A stretch of 64,000 bases of DNA, taken from contig CALFER010000036.1 in assembly GCA_937951895.1 (NCBI GenBank), forward strand, positions 8,936 through 72,935. The letters run 5' to 3'. How positions within the stretch are numbered: position 1 is the first letter of the stretch; each line of letters starts with the position of its first letter. The notes beneath the pieces are model-generated. The model was given only the letters and a program-made list of their open reading frames with translations, had not been told where the DNA came from and ran no database searches. The translations under genes were made by a program, and so were the position numbers. Below are positions 8,324 through 16,087 of the stretch, in pieces. This DNA comes from an uncultured bacterium (GTDB lineage Bacteria > CSSED10-310 > CALFER01).

Positions 8324-9327
8324 ATGACTTGCAGTAACGATCAAAATTGCATCGGGTTGAAGAATCCCGCATCGTATTCGATTCAATTCGGGTATGATCC
8401 ACAGGGAAATCGGTGGAAGCAGGCGACGACGGAATCCGGCACGACGGAAACTCGAACATTTCTGTACGATCGGGAAGACATTCTGGCGGAGTACACGGAT
8501 GAACTGTTGACAGTGCGAAAGGCGATGTACATACACGGTCCGGGAATCGATGAAACGCTCGCGCTGGTATCACCCAATGGTGAGGTATTCGTCGTTCTGC
8601 ATGACGGGTTGGGAAGCGTGACCGGACTGGTAGACCAGCGAGGTGGGTTTGTGAACGATTACGATTATGCGGCATTCGGGCAGCGGAGTGTCAACAGCGG
8701 CCGGGACACAATCGAGAATCGGTTCATGTACACCAACCGGGAGCATGTGGAATCGGGGCCGAACGACTCGGAGTTGTATGATTACCGGGCGCGGTATTAC
8801 CGGCCGGATCTCGGGAGGTTCATCAGCATGGATCCGCTCGGAATGGTCGATGGGACGAATCAGTTTGGGTATGTGAGAAATAGTCCGGTGGAATTCACGG
8901 ATCCATTTGGTTACAAAGTGTTTAGGTGTTGCAGAAATGTTCAAGTGAACAGAATTATCGACGGGGTTAGTCGGATATTGGACTTAAAGCATTGTTGGAT
9001 AAAAACTGATTCTAGGAGTGGTGGCATGGGACCCGCTAACGGAGGTCCTTTACCTGCCTGTCCCTTGGAGTAGAAACAAAAATTGTCGACCATTCTTCCG
9101 AGTCGTGTGAAAACTGCACTGAAATACCTGATGTTGATGAGGCATGTGTAAATCGAATTCTTGCATCTTGTCATGATACAGGGCGATGGTCATTTGGAAA
9201 TAACTGCAATACGATTGCAGATAATATTTTAGAGGAATGCGGATGGTGTAAGCTTGGGCCCCCCGCAGGTCCACCGCCAAATCCACCGCCAAATCCTAAT
9301 TCACCATCCCCACCTCCAGCCATATAG
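8324..9327 (+). pseudogene. RHS core remnant 2 with a frameshifted papain-like tip domain
   Basis: The first frame (8324-9073) holds the RHS core: YIHGPGIDETLALV, DGLGSVTGLV, YDYRARYYRPDLGRFISMDP and NSPVEFTDPFG. It then enters a variable tip with HCWIKTDSRSGGMGPANGG and stops after CPLE. Shifting by one base near 9066-9070 continues naturally as LGVETKIVDHSSESCENC, DVDEACVNRIL, RWSFGNNCNTIADNILEECG and a proline-rich tail to a stop at 9327. The His-Trp and NNCN segments resemble the catalytic His and Cys neighbourhood of NlpC/papain-like RHS tips; this is from memory of such families. The shell upstream is missing. Either the gene is decayed or the shift is a sequencing or programmed event. 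Confidence 0.7.
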
Positions 9328-9342
9328 TGAGATCTGGAGCAG

Positions 9343-9591
9343 ATGAAAACATCCCACATTGTTTCTATTAGATGGACAATTGCAGTGATACTGTTGTTTC
9401 TCAGTTTCGGTTACTTTATAAGTGCGATTTCTTGTTGGTGGGCGGCTGGAGGTCCACCTAATCCGGATCCTGAGAAATATTTGCATTGGGGTAATTTTAC
9501 CTTTGCATTATCATGTTTGTTATTTGTTGGGTTTGTCGTTTTGACAATCCTAAACATAAAATATATGAGAAAATTCTGGCATTGTCGATGA
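9343..9591 (+). CDS. Small two-helix membrane protein, candidate immunity protein
   Basis: 82 residues with two hydrophobic helices (about residues 10-30 and 52-72) joined by a proline-rich loop (GGPPNPDPEKY). A GGAG site 5 bp before the ATG makes translation likely. It starts 15 bp after the end of the RHS tip frame. In RHS and contact-dependent systems the gene just after the tip normally encodes the cognate immunity protein, often a small membrane protein, so that is the inferred role. No family is recognised. Confidence 0.5.
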   Translation: MKTSHIVSIRWTIAVILLFLSFGYFISAISCWWAAGGPPNPDPEKYLHWGNFTFALSCLLFVGFVVLTILNIKYMRKFWHCR

Positions 9592-9798
9592 CGTACAGAT
9601 AAGTTTGCAATTTGGATTAAACGGAGAGTCAGCGTAAACTCCATAGATTCGACCAAAAACTTTAAAATAGAAAGCAGATTCACTGTATTATCGTTTTGAC
9701 GCTGACAAGGAAACTTGCTGAACACCTACTCGCCCCAAACGATATTATCGACTATTTCACTGATGCATTCTTTTATCGGCATCGGGGTCGTTCTGGGC

Positions 9799-9885
9799 TG
9801 GACAGAGACGCAATAATCATCTTACCTCCGATCGCGTTTATCCCAAGTTTCATTGATCTGGATTCCCGCCTTCGCGGGAATGACG
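9799..9885. repeat. Long dispersed repeat, copy 1
   Basis: Bases 9799-9885 closely resemble 11141-11227: GACGCAATAATCATCTT, then CGATCGCGTTT, then TTTCATTGATCTGGATTCC and the hairpin repeat. Together with the items listed next it fills the stretch 9592-10324, where no gene is supported. Confidence 0.75.
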
Positions 9886-9951
9886 TCCTGAGTCAGAACT
9901 CGATTCCGAGTCTCGCCTGATGACAGCCCTCTTCGGTCGCTTGATTCCTCT

Positions 9952-10015
9952 CTACCGCCGATCGATCCGCCCGTTCGCTTGTATCTCGATCATACCCCTT
10001 AGCTCAAACCCCTCG
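9952..10015 (-). pseudogene. Second remnant of a 5'-nucleotidase gene 3' end
   Basis: Same arrangement as at 6118-6180: minus-strand codons for a tail ending in DGRSIERR-like residues and a stop at 9952-9954, next to the dispersed repeat at 10019-10054. It nearly matches the copy at 6118-6180, so the pair was copied as a block. Confidence 0.55.
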
Positions 10016-10018
10016 TTC

Positions 10019-10054
10019 CGTTCATCCTGAGCCTGTCGAAGGATGAAACGGGTC
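10019..10054. repeat. Dispersed repeat (TTCATCCTGAGCCTGTCGAA type)
   Basis: Second of six copies in the window; follows the nucleotidase-tail remnant exactly as at 6185-6220. Confidence 0.9.
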
Positions 10055-10324
10055 ATTGATGTGCTTTGGGAGGCGATCGATCATTACTCGCCGCTCGGTT
10101 TCGATCCCGATTCCGATAGCGACCCCGACTCCGAATCATTCATTATTAGGTAGCTCTTTCTCATGTTGTGGATGGAATGTAAACAGCCGGAGAACAGCAC
10201 ATTATTCAGTCTCTGTCGTACTGCCCGGCAAAAATCCTGTCTCGTGATTCGTTCCGAGTGTTGCTTGATGTGGAGTGTCATGTGCGCAATGGGAACAGAT
10301 TGAATTCCGGAATGCACGACGGTC

Positions 10325-10354
10325 TTGGATCGATCCCGAACCCTGTGGTATGAT
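10325..10354 (+). promoter_or_regulatory. Probable promoter of MNT/HEPN pair
   Basis: TTGGAT (10325-10330), an 18-base spacer and TATGAT (10349-10354), 17 bp before the ATG of the nucleotidyltransferase gene. Confidence 0.45.
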
Positions 10355-10371
10355 CACGTCAAGAGGTGCTG

Positions 10372-10689
10372 ATGGAAATCGGGAACAGTTCACTTGAGAA
10401 TTTAATCAGGCAAATCGTCTCGGAAGCTAAACCGCTGAGAATCGTTCTGTTTGGCTCAGCAGTGAAAAAGGGTATTACCGACGCAGGTGATCTGGATTTG
10501 ATGGTGGTGGTGCCTGATGGTACGCATTGTCGTAAAACGGCTCAGCAGCTATATGTGAACATTCGAAACATCGGGAAACCGTTCGATCTCATCGTGACTA
10601 CACCGGAGATTCTTGAACGTCACAAGGATAACATCGGACTGATCTACCGGACAATTCTGTCGGAAGGCGTGGAATTGTATGTTGCATGA
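10372..10689 (+). CDS. MNT-type nucleotidyltransferase (antitoxin)
   Basis: 105 residues from ATG 10372, chosen over GTG 10366 because AAGAGG (10361-10366) is then correctly spaced. It is a minimal nucleotidyltransferase: VLFGSAVKKGITDAGDLDLMVV carries the GS and DxD residues. It lacks the extra DNA-binding domain of the MNT protein at 7202-7789. The HEPN gene follows with an 11-bp overlap, so the two are translationally coupled. Expected role: covalent or direct neutralisation of the HEPN RNase. Confidence 0.88.
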   Translation: MEIGNSSLENLIRQIVSEAKPLRIVLFGSAVKKGITDAGDLDLMVVVPDGTHCRKTAQQLYVNIRNIGKPFDLIVTTPEILERHKDNIGLIYRTILSEGVELYVA

Positions 10690-11074
10690 TCCTGTCGCTC
10701 CGGGGAGTGCCGGAGATTGGCTGCGGCATGCAAAAAGCGATCTTGACCTCGCTGGAATCGAAAAACCGCAGGATGTCCTCTGGGAAAGCCTCTGTTTTCA
10801 TGCACAGCAAGCAGTAGAAAAGGCTCTGAAGGCTCTTCTCGTGTATTACAGGATTGAGATATCCAGAACCCACAACATTCGAGTTCTGATCGATATGATC
10901 CCACGCGAAATACAGATTCCGGAGTTTGTGGAATCCGCGGCGATGTTGACTGATTATTCCGTCACCAGCCGATATCCCGGTGACTACCAGTTCGTCACCG
11001 AAACCGAGTATGAAGAATCTGTTAAACTGGCCCGCATGGTCTATGAATGGGCATACCGTTTGATTTCAGAGTAA
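10679..11074 (+). CDS. HEPN-domain protein (toxin)
   Basis: 131 residues. The stretch FHAQQAVEKALKALLVYYRIE is the classic HEPN helix. RIEISRTH gives an Rx6H motif, the catalytic pair of HEPN RNases, so the protein looks active. Near the C-terminus a second helix bundle (ARMVYEWAYRLI) closes the four-helix fold. It forms a toxin-antitoxin pair with the overlapping nucleotidyltransferase upstream. A repeat-filled spacer of about 220 bp follows. Confidence 0.88.
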   Translation: MLHDPVAPGSAGDWLRHAKSDLDLAGIEKPQDVLWESLCFHAQQAVEKALKALLVYYRIEISRTHNIRVLIDMIPREIQIPEFVESAAMLTDYSVTSRYPGDYQFVTETEYEESVKLARMVYEWAYRLISE

Positions 11075-11140
11075 ACCAAAATCATGCCGGATGTTGTGGC
11101 TGCAGATAAATGATACGGTGCTATCGGAGACGTTCCGGGC

Positions 11141-11274
11141 CGGATATAGACGCAAAAATCATCTTGTTTCCGATCGCGTTTTTCCCAAATTTCATTGATC
11201 TGGATTCCCGCCTTCGCGGGAATGACACCTTGACAAGTGACCGACCCTGGATTCCCGCCTTCGCGGGAATGACG
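11141..11274. repeat. Long dispersed repeat copy 2 with two hairpin copies
   Basis: 11141-11227 matches 9799-9885. The hairpin core occurs twice in a row (11200-11227 and 11247-11274), directly after the 3' ends of the HEPN and nucleotidase genes, which converge here. A role as a bidirectional terminator is possible, but there is no T-run. Confidence 0.75.
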
Positions 11275-11292
11275 TCCTGACTCGATTCCTCT

Positions 11293-12846
11293 CTACCGCC
11301 GTTCGATTCGCCCATCCGTTCGCACCTCGATCGTCCCCCTCATCCAGACCGTATCCACAATCAATTCCCGTAACGGCAACCCCGTTCGATAGGCCTCCAG
11401 CCCCACGAGCATATCGTAGCCGTCTCCCCCCTCAGCCATGAAATCCGTGATCGCCAGCCGATACGTCGCCCCCGGATCCAACGGTTTCCCGCCGACCTCG
11501 ATTGCCTCGGGCACACCATCGCCGATCCGGAACCGCAGTCCCGAAACATGCAGAAACCCGCCGTCCTCATCCGCCCGTGTCCCCCTCACCGATCGCCTCA
11601 GCATGGCCTCGATCACGCTCCCCGTCACCTCCACGGTCAGCATTTCGTTCGCGTAAGGCATGGCCTGGAACACCTCCTCAACGGTGATCGGGCCCTCGTC
11701 GATGCTCGCACGCAGGCTCCCGCTGTTGAGGAGCGCGACGTCCGCCCCGGTGTGTTCCCGCATGATATCGGTGACCCAGTCTCCGAGATTCGTTTCTTCG
11801 TAGCGAATGACGCCGCGATCGCCATCGAGATACACCGCGTTGGTCCCGATGACGGCCTTGAACGAATCATCGAGTTTGGCCTGAAACCCGGCCAGATACT
11901 CCTCGATGCCCCGATCGCCCTCGATCGTCGCATCGATGGGCAGATACGTCCATGCGGCCACATCCGCCCTGCGCGTCTTCGGGTCGATCGAAAGGTCCAG
12001 CCGTCCGAGATACCGCCCTTTTTCGAACGCCTGAAAAACCGGCACGTCCCCCACGAGCTTCCTCGGGTTCAGCAGTATCTGATCGTGCCCGCCGATGATC
12101 GCTGTCAACCCCGGCAACGCCTGCGCAATCGCCTCGTCGGTTCGCGCTTCACTGTGCGACAGCAGAATCACCGGTCCGAGTCCTCTCGCGCGTTCATATT
12201 CCCTCCGCACGGCCTCGATCGGATCCAACACCTGGAGGTCCTTCACATTCGATGGTTTCGTCGTCTGCATGAGTTGCTGCGTGGTCACACCGATGACGGT
12301 CAGCGTCAGTCCCCGGCCGATATCGATCGCCACGGACGGCGCGCACAGCAGCTCACCTGTCCCTGCCAGCGCAATATTCGAACTGATGATCGGAAACGTC
12401 GCCGCGCCCTTCAGTTTCAGGAAATTGTCAAACCCGAAATCGAATTCATGATTCCCCACGGTCATCGCATCGACGCCGATCCGATTGAGTATCTCGATGT
12501 CCGGCGCGCCCTTGAACTCGGTCGACATGGGTGTGCCCTGCAGGATATCCCCGGCCACCAGCACCCGCGTCGCGATCCCTTTCGCTGCATTCTCCGCTTC
12601 AATCGACCGGATCAATCCGCCCAGCCGCGCCACGCCGCCCACTTCAACTTTCCGATCGTCCTGTTTCACCGTAAACGGCATCAGATAGCCATGCAGATCG
12701 TTGAAAAACAGAATCGTCAGGTTGAGGGGCTCTCCGGCGTCCCGATGGGAGGGGGTTGCGGCCGTTTGTGTGTGAATCCCCGGAGAATGAGGTGTACAGG
12801 ACACCACACCGCATAAAATGATCATGACAGGGGCGATGCTTGTCAT
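11293..12846 (-). CDS. 5'-nucleotidase/UshA-family metallophosphoesterase lipoprotein
   Basis: About 517 residues from ATG 12846. It begins with a lipoprotein signal ending in the lipobox GVVSC. The calcineurin-like domain follows with the metal-binding motifs FFNDLHGY, AGDILQGTP, GNHEFDFG, LSHSEA and IGGHDQ. The C-terminal 5'-nucleotidase domain has NLGDWVTD, NSGSLRAS and MAEGGDGYDML. Such enzymes remove phosphate from nucleotides, UDP-sugars or related esters on the cell surface or in the periplasm. The start is uncertain: the chosen ATG lies inside a hairpin repeat, and an in-frame ATG in a second repeat copy would add 14 residues. Fragments of a similar 3' end recur at 6118 and 9952. Confidence 0.9.
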   Translation of the reverse strand: MTSIAPVMIILCGVVSCTPHSPGIHTQTAATPSHRDAGEPLNLTILFFNDLHGYLMPFTVKQDDRKVEVGGVARLGGLIRSIEAENAAKGIATRVLVAGDILQGTPMSTEFKGAPDIEILNRIGVDAMTVGNHEFDFGFDNFLKLKGAATFPIISSNIALAGTGELLCAPSVAIDIGRGLTLTVIGVTTQQLMQTTKPSNVKDLQVLDPIEAVRREYERARGLGPVILLSHSEARTDEAIAQALPGLTAIIGGHDQILLNPRKLVGDVPVFQAFEKGRYLGRLDLSIDPKTRRADVAAWTYLPIDATIEGDRGIEEYLAGFQAKLDDSFKAVIGTNAVYLDGDRGVIRYEETNLGDWVTDIMREHTGADVALLNSGSLRASIDEGPITVEEVFQAMPYANEMLTVEVTGSVIEAMLRRSVRGTRADEDGGFLHVSGLRFRIGDGVPEAIEVGGKPLDPGATYRLAITDFMAEGGDGYDMLVGLEAYRTGLPLRELIVDTVWMRGTIEVRTDGRIERR

Positions 12847-12932
12847 CGCCCTTCGAGGTGTTGCCCATATGCGGTGGGCGATGACAAGCATCGCCCTTAC
12901 GTGTGCAGGGAGGGCGATGACAAGCATCGCCC
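12831..12932. repeat. Three hairpin repeats GGGCGATG-5nt-CATCGCCC
   Basis: Copies at 12831-12851, 12876-12896 and 12912-12932, the first in the opposite loop orientation. The first overlaps the predicted start of the nucleotidase gene. Between 12933 and the M1 peptidase start at 13212 nothing else is supported apart from the divergent promoter region. Confidence 0.85.
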
Positions 12933-13211
12933 TTACATGTGCAGCGATTTGATTCATGGGGGGAGGGCCTTTCCTGGATAGGGGTTGGGTTCCGGGACAG
13001 GATAACGGATACAGCCTAATAGAAGGGAGGGGATTTTTCCAGTATGGGGATGGGGAGCGGGGGCAGTGGGTGTGGGGGATCCCGATATTCCAAAGAGCTG
13101 GACTTATCGGACGGACATCTCTATATGTCATATAGGTCTTTCCCGTGCTGAAAGAACGGCACGTGAACAACCCCTGATACACGTGATCAACCCCCCGGAG
13201 GCCCCTGCAAT

Positions 13212-15527
13212 ATGAACAAGTTCCGCCCGATGGTTCTCGCCACCCTGACACTGTGGATCCTGACGCCCTGCCTGGGATCCGATCCGATTCCGGACCCCGC
13301 CGCCTGGGTTGATCAGACCCGCGACATGGCCGCTCGAAAAATGGAAGCGCTCGCCCGGTCTTCGGCATTCTCATACCGCTCCGACCGCGGCTACGACGTC
13401 ACCCGCTATGCGCTTTTCCTGACGCCCGATTTCACAACGCGGTCCCTGACGGCCCGCACGGTCGTCTCGGCGGAAAGCACCATCGATGCCCTTTCCGTTG
13501 CCCAATTCGATCTGGGAGACCGCATGACGGTGCTGTCCATCCAGTCGAACGGACAGGATCTGCCATTCACCCGCACCGGCAGCCTGCTCGATATCACCCT
13601 CGATCACCCATATTCGACGGGCGAAATATTCTCCATCGACATCGTCTATACCGGCACGCCCAGATTCTGGACCTTCGTTTTCACCGATCACCAGGGTCTC
13701 CCGATGTTTTCGACGATGGCCGAACCGAATGGCGCCCGTGAATGGTGGCCGTGCAACGATCAGCCGACCGACAAGGCCACCGTCGAGGTTCACGCGACGG
13801 TCCCGGACTGGATGGAGATCGCCTCGAACGGTCTCCAGACGGGCGATGTCGATCACGGTGACGGCACGCACACGGTGAGCTGGTCCACGGATTACGTCCT
13901 CGCCACGTATCTCGTGTCCTGCGCCGGCGCCGATTATGCCCGGATCGACGACACATACGTCTCCCAGGACGGCCAGACCGAGCTTCCGGTGCCGGTCTTC
14001 ATCCCGCCGGATCTCGAAGCGCCGGCCCGGATCGATTTCGCCGACACGGTCGACATGATAGGATTTTTCGCCCGGTCGTTCGGCGAATACCCCTTCATGC
14101 TCGAAAAATACGGCCAGGTCGCGGTCAACACCGGCGGAGGCATGGAGCATCAGACGATCACGCACATCAATAAGGAATACATCAGCGGTCACGGCCTGAT
14201 GAATCTCGTTTCCCACGAACTCGCACACATGTGGTGGGGCGACTGCATCACCATGGAAACCTGGCCCGATATCTGGCTCAACGAGGGTTTCGCCACCTAC
14301 TCGGCCGCGCTCTACACGGAATACCGCTTCGGCCCGGCCGCACTCGACGCCATCATGACAGGCTACGCGAGCGAACCGTTTGCCGGCACGGTCTACGATC
14401 CGGTCCAACTCTTCGGCGATACGGTCTATCTCAAAGGCGCCTGGGTGCTCCACATGCTCCGAGACATGCTCGGGGACGACCTTTTCTTCGACATCCTCCG
14501 GACCTACTTCGCGGATGACCGGTTCCGCTTCGGCAATGCCTCGACCGACGACTTCATCTCGCTCTGCGAAACGGTCTCGGCACGCGATCTCTCCTGGTTC
14601 TTCGACCAGTGGCTCCATCGCGTGGACCGCCCCTCGCTCGATGTGTCCTGGGACTACGCTCCCGCAGGTGAGGGGTTCTCGGTCGCCATCTCGATCGATC
14701 AGGTCCAGGACGACGGGCTGTTCTACACACTCCCGATGATCCTGCGCGTCGTGACCGACTCCGGGGTGTTCGACTCGCCGATCACGCTCGATGCCCTGCA
14801 CAGCACATTCGATATTTCTGTTGAGGGGATCCCCCGCGCAATCACGCTCGATCCGGACAACCACGTGCTCAAATGGGTGAACCCCGGCCCGTCGCAGTTC
14901 CGGATCACCAACGAACGCCGCCTCGCGTCGGCTGCGTACGGCGCGATCTACTCCGAACAGATCGACACGGCAAACGGCACGCCCCCCATCACGATGTCGC
15001 TCGTTCAGGGCACGCTGCCCCCCGGTATCACGCTCTCCGCTGATGGAGCGATGTCGGGTTTCCCGATCCAATCCGGCACCTACTCCTTCACGCTTCAGGC
15101 GGTGGACAGCCGCGGATACCCCATGACGGCGCGCAGCGAACATCTCATCAAGGTCGGCGTGCAGAAATTCACAGCAGCGCTCGCGTGCAACCAGACGGAG
15201 TACGCGTCCGGAGACCGGTTTACGGTCCGATTGTCGCTCGAAAACCGCACCGGGGAACCGCTCGATCTGATTCTGTATATGATTCTGGATGTTGCTGACG
15301 AATTTCTTTTTATTTCGCCCATCCCTGCGTTTCCCTCGTTTTCTTCTGAACCATTTGGATATGCATTTATATCAGATGCCAACTTCACGGCTTCCGCGGA
15401 CATTTTCGACTTCATCGTCCCGGACTCGGCGGCCGGGATCGACGGCGCATTCCACTGCGGATCGCTCAATCCGGCCAACGGATCACTCTGGGGCGCGCTC
15501 GTCACCGAACCGTTCTCGATCCGGTAG
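13212..15527 (+). CDS. Secreted M1-family zinc aminopeptidase with C-terminal accessory domains
   Basis: 771 residues. A signal peptide covers about residues 1-22. The catalytic part has the exopeptidase-type motif GGGMEH near residue 310 and the zinc site HELAH (His335, His339) with Glu358 in WLNEGFATY, the HExxHx18E pattern of M1 peptidases. A putative Ig-like domain (LPPGITLSADGAMSGFP) follows near residue 590. The last 120 residues (LACNQTEYASGDRF ... MILDVADEFLFISP) resemble the C-terminus of the subtilisin encoded at 18521-21463 and may be a shared surface or secretion domain. It likely trims peptides outside the cell. GGAGG precedes the ATG by about 11 bp. Confidence 0.92.
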   Translation: MNKFRPMVLATLTLWILTPCLGSDPIPDPAAWVDQTRDMAARKMEALARSSAFSYRSDRGYDVTRYALFLTPDFTTRSLTARTVVSAESTIDALSVAQFDLGDRMTVLSIQSNGQDLPFTRTGSLLDITLDHPYSTGEIFSIDIVYTGTPRFWTFVFTDHQGLPMFSTMAEPNGAREWWPCNDQPTDKATVEVHATVPDWMEIASNGLQTGDVDHGDGTHTVSWSTDYVLATYLVSCAGADYARIDDTYVSQDGQTELPVPVFIPPDLEAPARIDFADTVDMIGFFARSFGEYPFMLEKYGQVAVNTGGGMEHQTITHINKEYISGHGLMNLVSHELAHMWWGDCITMETWPDIWLNEGFATYSAALYTEYRFGPAALDAIMTGYASEPFAGTVYDPVQLFGDTVYLKGAWVLHMLRDMLGDDLFFDILRTYFADDRFRFGNASTDDFISLCETVSARDLSWFFDQWLHRVDRPSLDVSWDYAPAGEGFSVAISIDQVQDDGLFYTLPMILRVVTDSGVFDSPITLDALHSTFDISVEGIPRAITLDPDNHVLKWVNPGPSQFRITNERRLASAAYGAIYSEQIDTANGTPPITMSLVQGTLPPGITLSADGAMSGFPIQSGTYSFTLQAVDSRGYPMTARSEHLIKVGVQKFTAALACNQTEYASGDRFTVRLSLENRTGEPLDLILYMILDVADEFLFISPIPAFPSFSSEPFGYAFISDANFTASADIFDFIVPDSAAGIDGAFHCGSLNPANGSLWGALVTEPFSIR

Positions 15528-15634
15528 CACTCCATTTCCGGTGTGGAAATTCCGGAAGCAGATCCGTATAAATGAGAGCATGGACCGGCTCGACATGAAC
15601 TCGAACAACCGCCTCCCTGGAATGGGCGCTCAAG

Positions 15635-16087
15635 ATGAATCACGCTGAACTGACTCTGATGATCCGGCATCTGCTCGACAGCCAGCGATTGGCGGTTGTG
15701 GCAACCTCGATGGATGTGTCTCCCTACGCGAGTCTTGTGGGATTTCTTCATTCGGAGGATCTCCGGTCGATCGTCTTCGCCACGCTGCGTGACACCCGGA
15801 AATTCCGGAATCTGGTGTCGGACTGCCACGTGTCGCTCCTGATCGACAACCGGAGGAACGATGCGTCGGACCTGTATGAGGCTTCGGCGGTGACGATCAT
15901 GGGGACGGCCTCCGAGATCACCGATTCCGTTGCGCTCGCCGACATCTCCGCCCGGTTTCTCGCCAAACATCCCTGTCTGTCCGAGTTCATCCGGTCGCCG
16001 AATTGCGCGTTGATCTCCGTCGACATTCTTCAGTATCACTATGTGAACCGGTTTCAGAACGTCGTGATGATGGAGTTTTCACGATGA
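15635..16087 (+). CDS. Pyridoxamine 5'-phosphate oxidase-like FMN-binding protein
   Basis: 150 residues with the split-barrel pattern of PNPOx-like proteins: LAVVATSMDVSPYASLVGF, then FATLRDTRKFRNL, VSLLIDNRR and a final ISVDILQYHYVNRFQNV. Members bind FMN or related cofactors and act as small oxidoreductases; the substrate is unknown here. Its stop codon overlaps the start of the PEP-synthase-like gene by four bases (ATGA), so the two proteins are made together and may act in one process. The ribosome site is weak. Confidence 0.85.
   Translation: MNHAELTLMIRHLLDSQRLAVVATSMDVSPYASLVGFLHSEDLRSIVFATLRDTRKFRNLVSDCHVSLLIDNRRNDASDLYEASAVTIMGTASEITDSVALADISARFLAKHPCLSEFIRSPNCALISVDILQYHYVNRFQNVVMMEFSR

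Noticed and set aside
12847..13374. Longer N-terminus for the nucleotidase gene
   Set aside because: It would cover the M1 peptidase start and translate hairpin repeats; the lipobox at the expected distance supports a later start.
13371..15143. 590-codon open frame on the minus strand
   Set aside because: Fully antisense to the M1 peptidase, no family pattern, Arg/Val/Asp-biased as expected for a shadow of a GC-rich gene.
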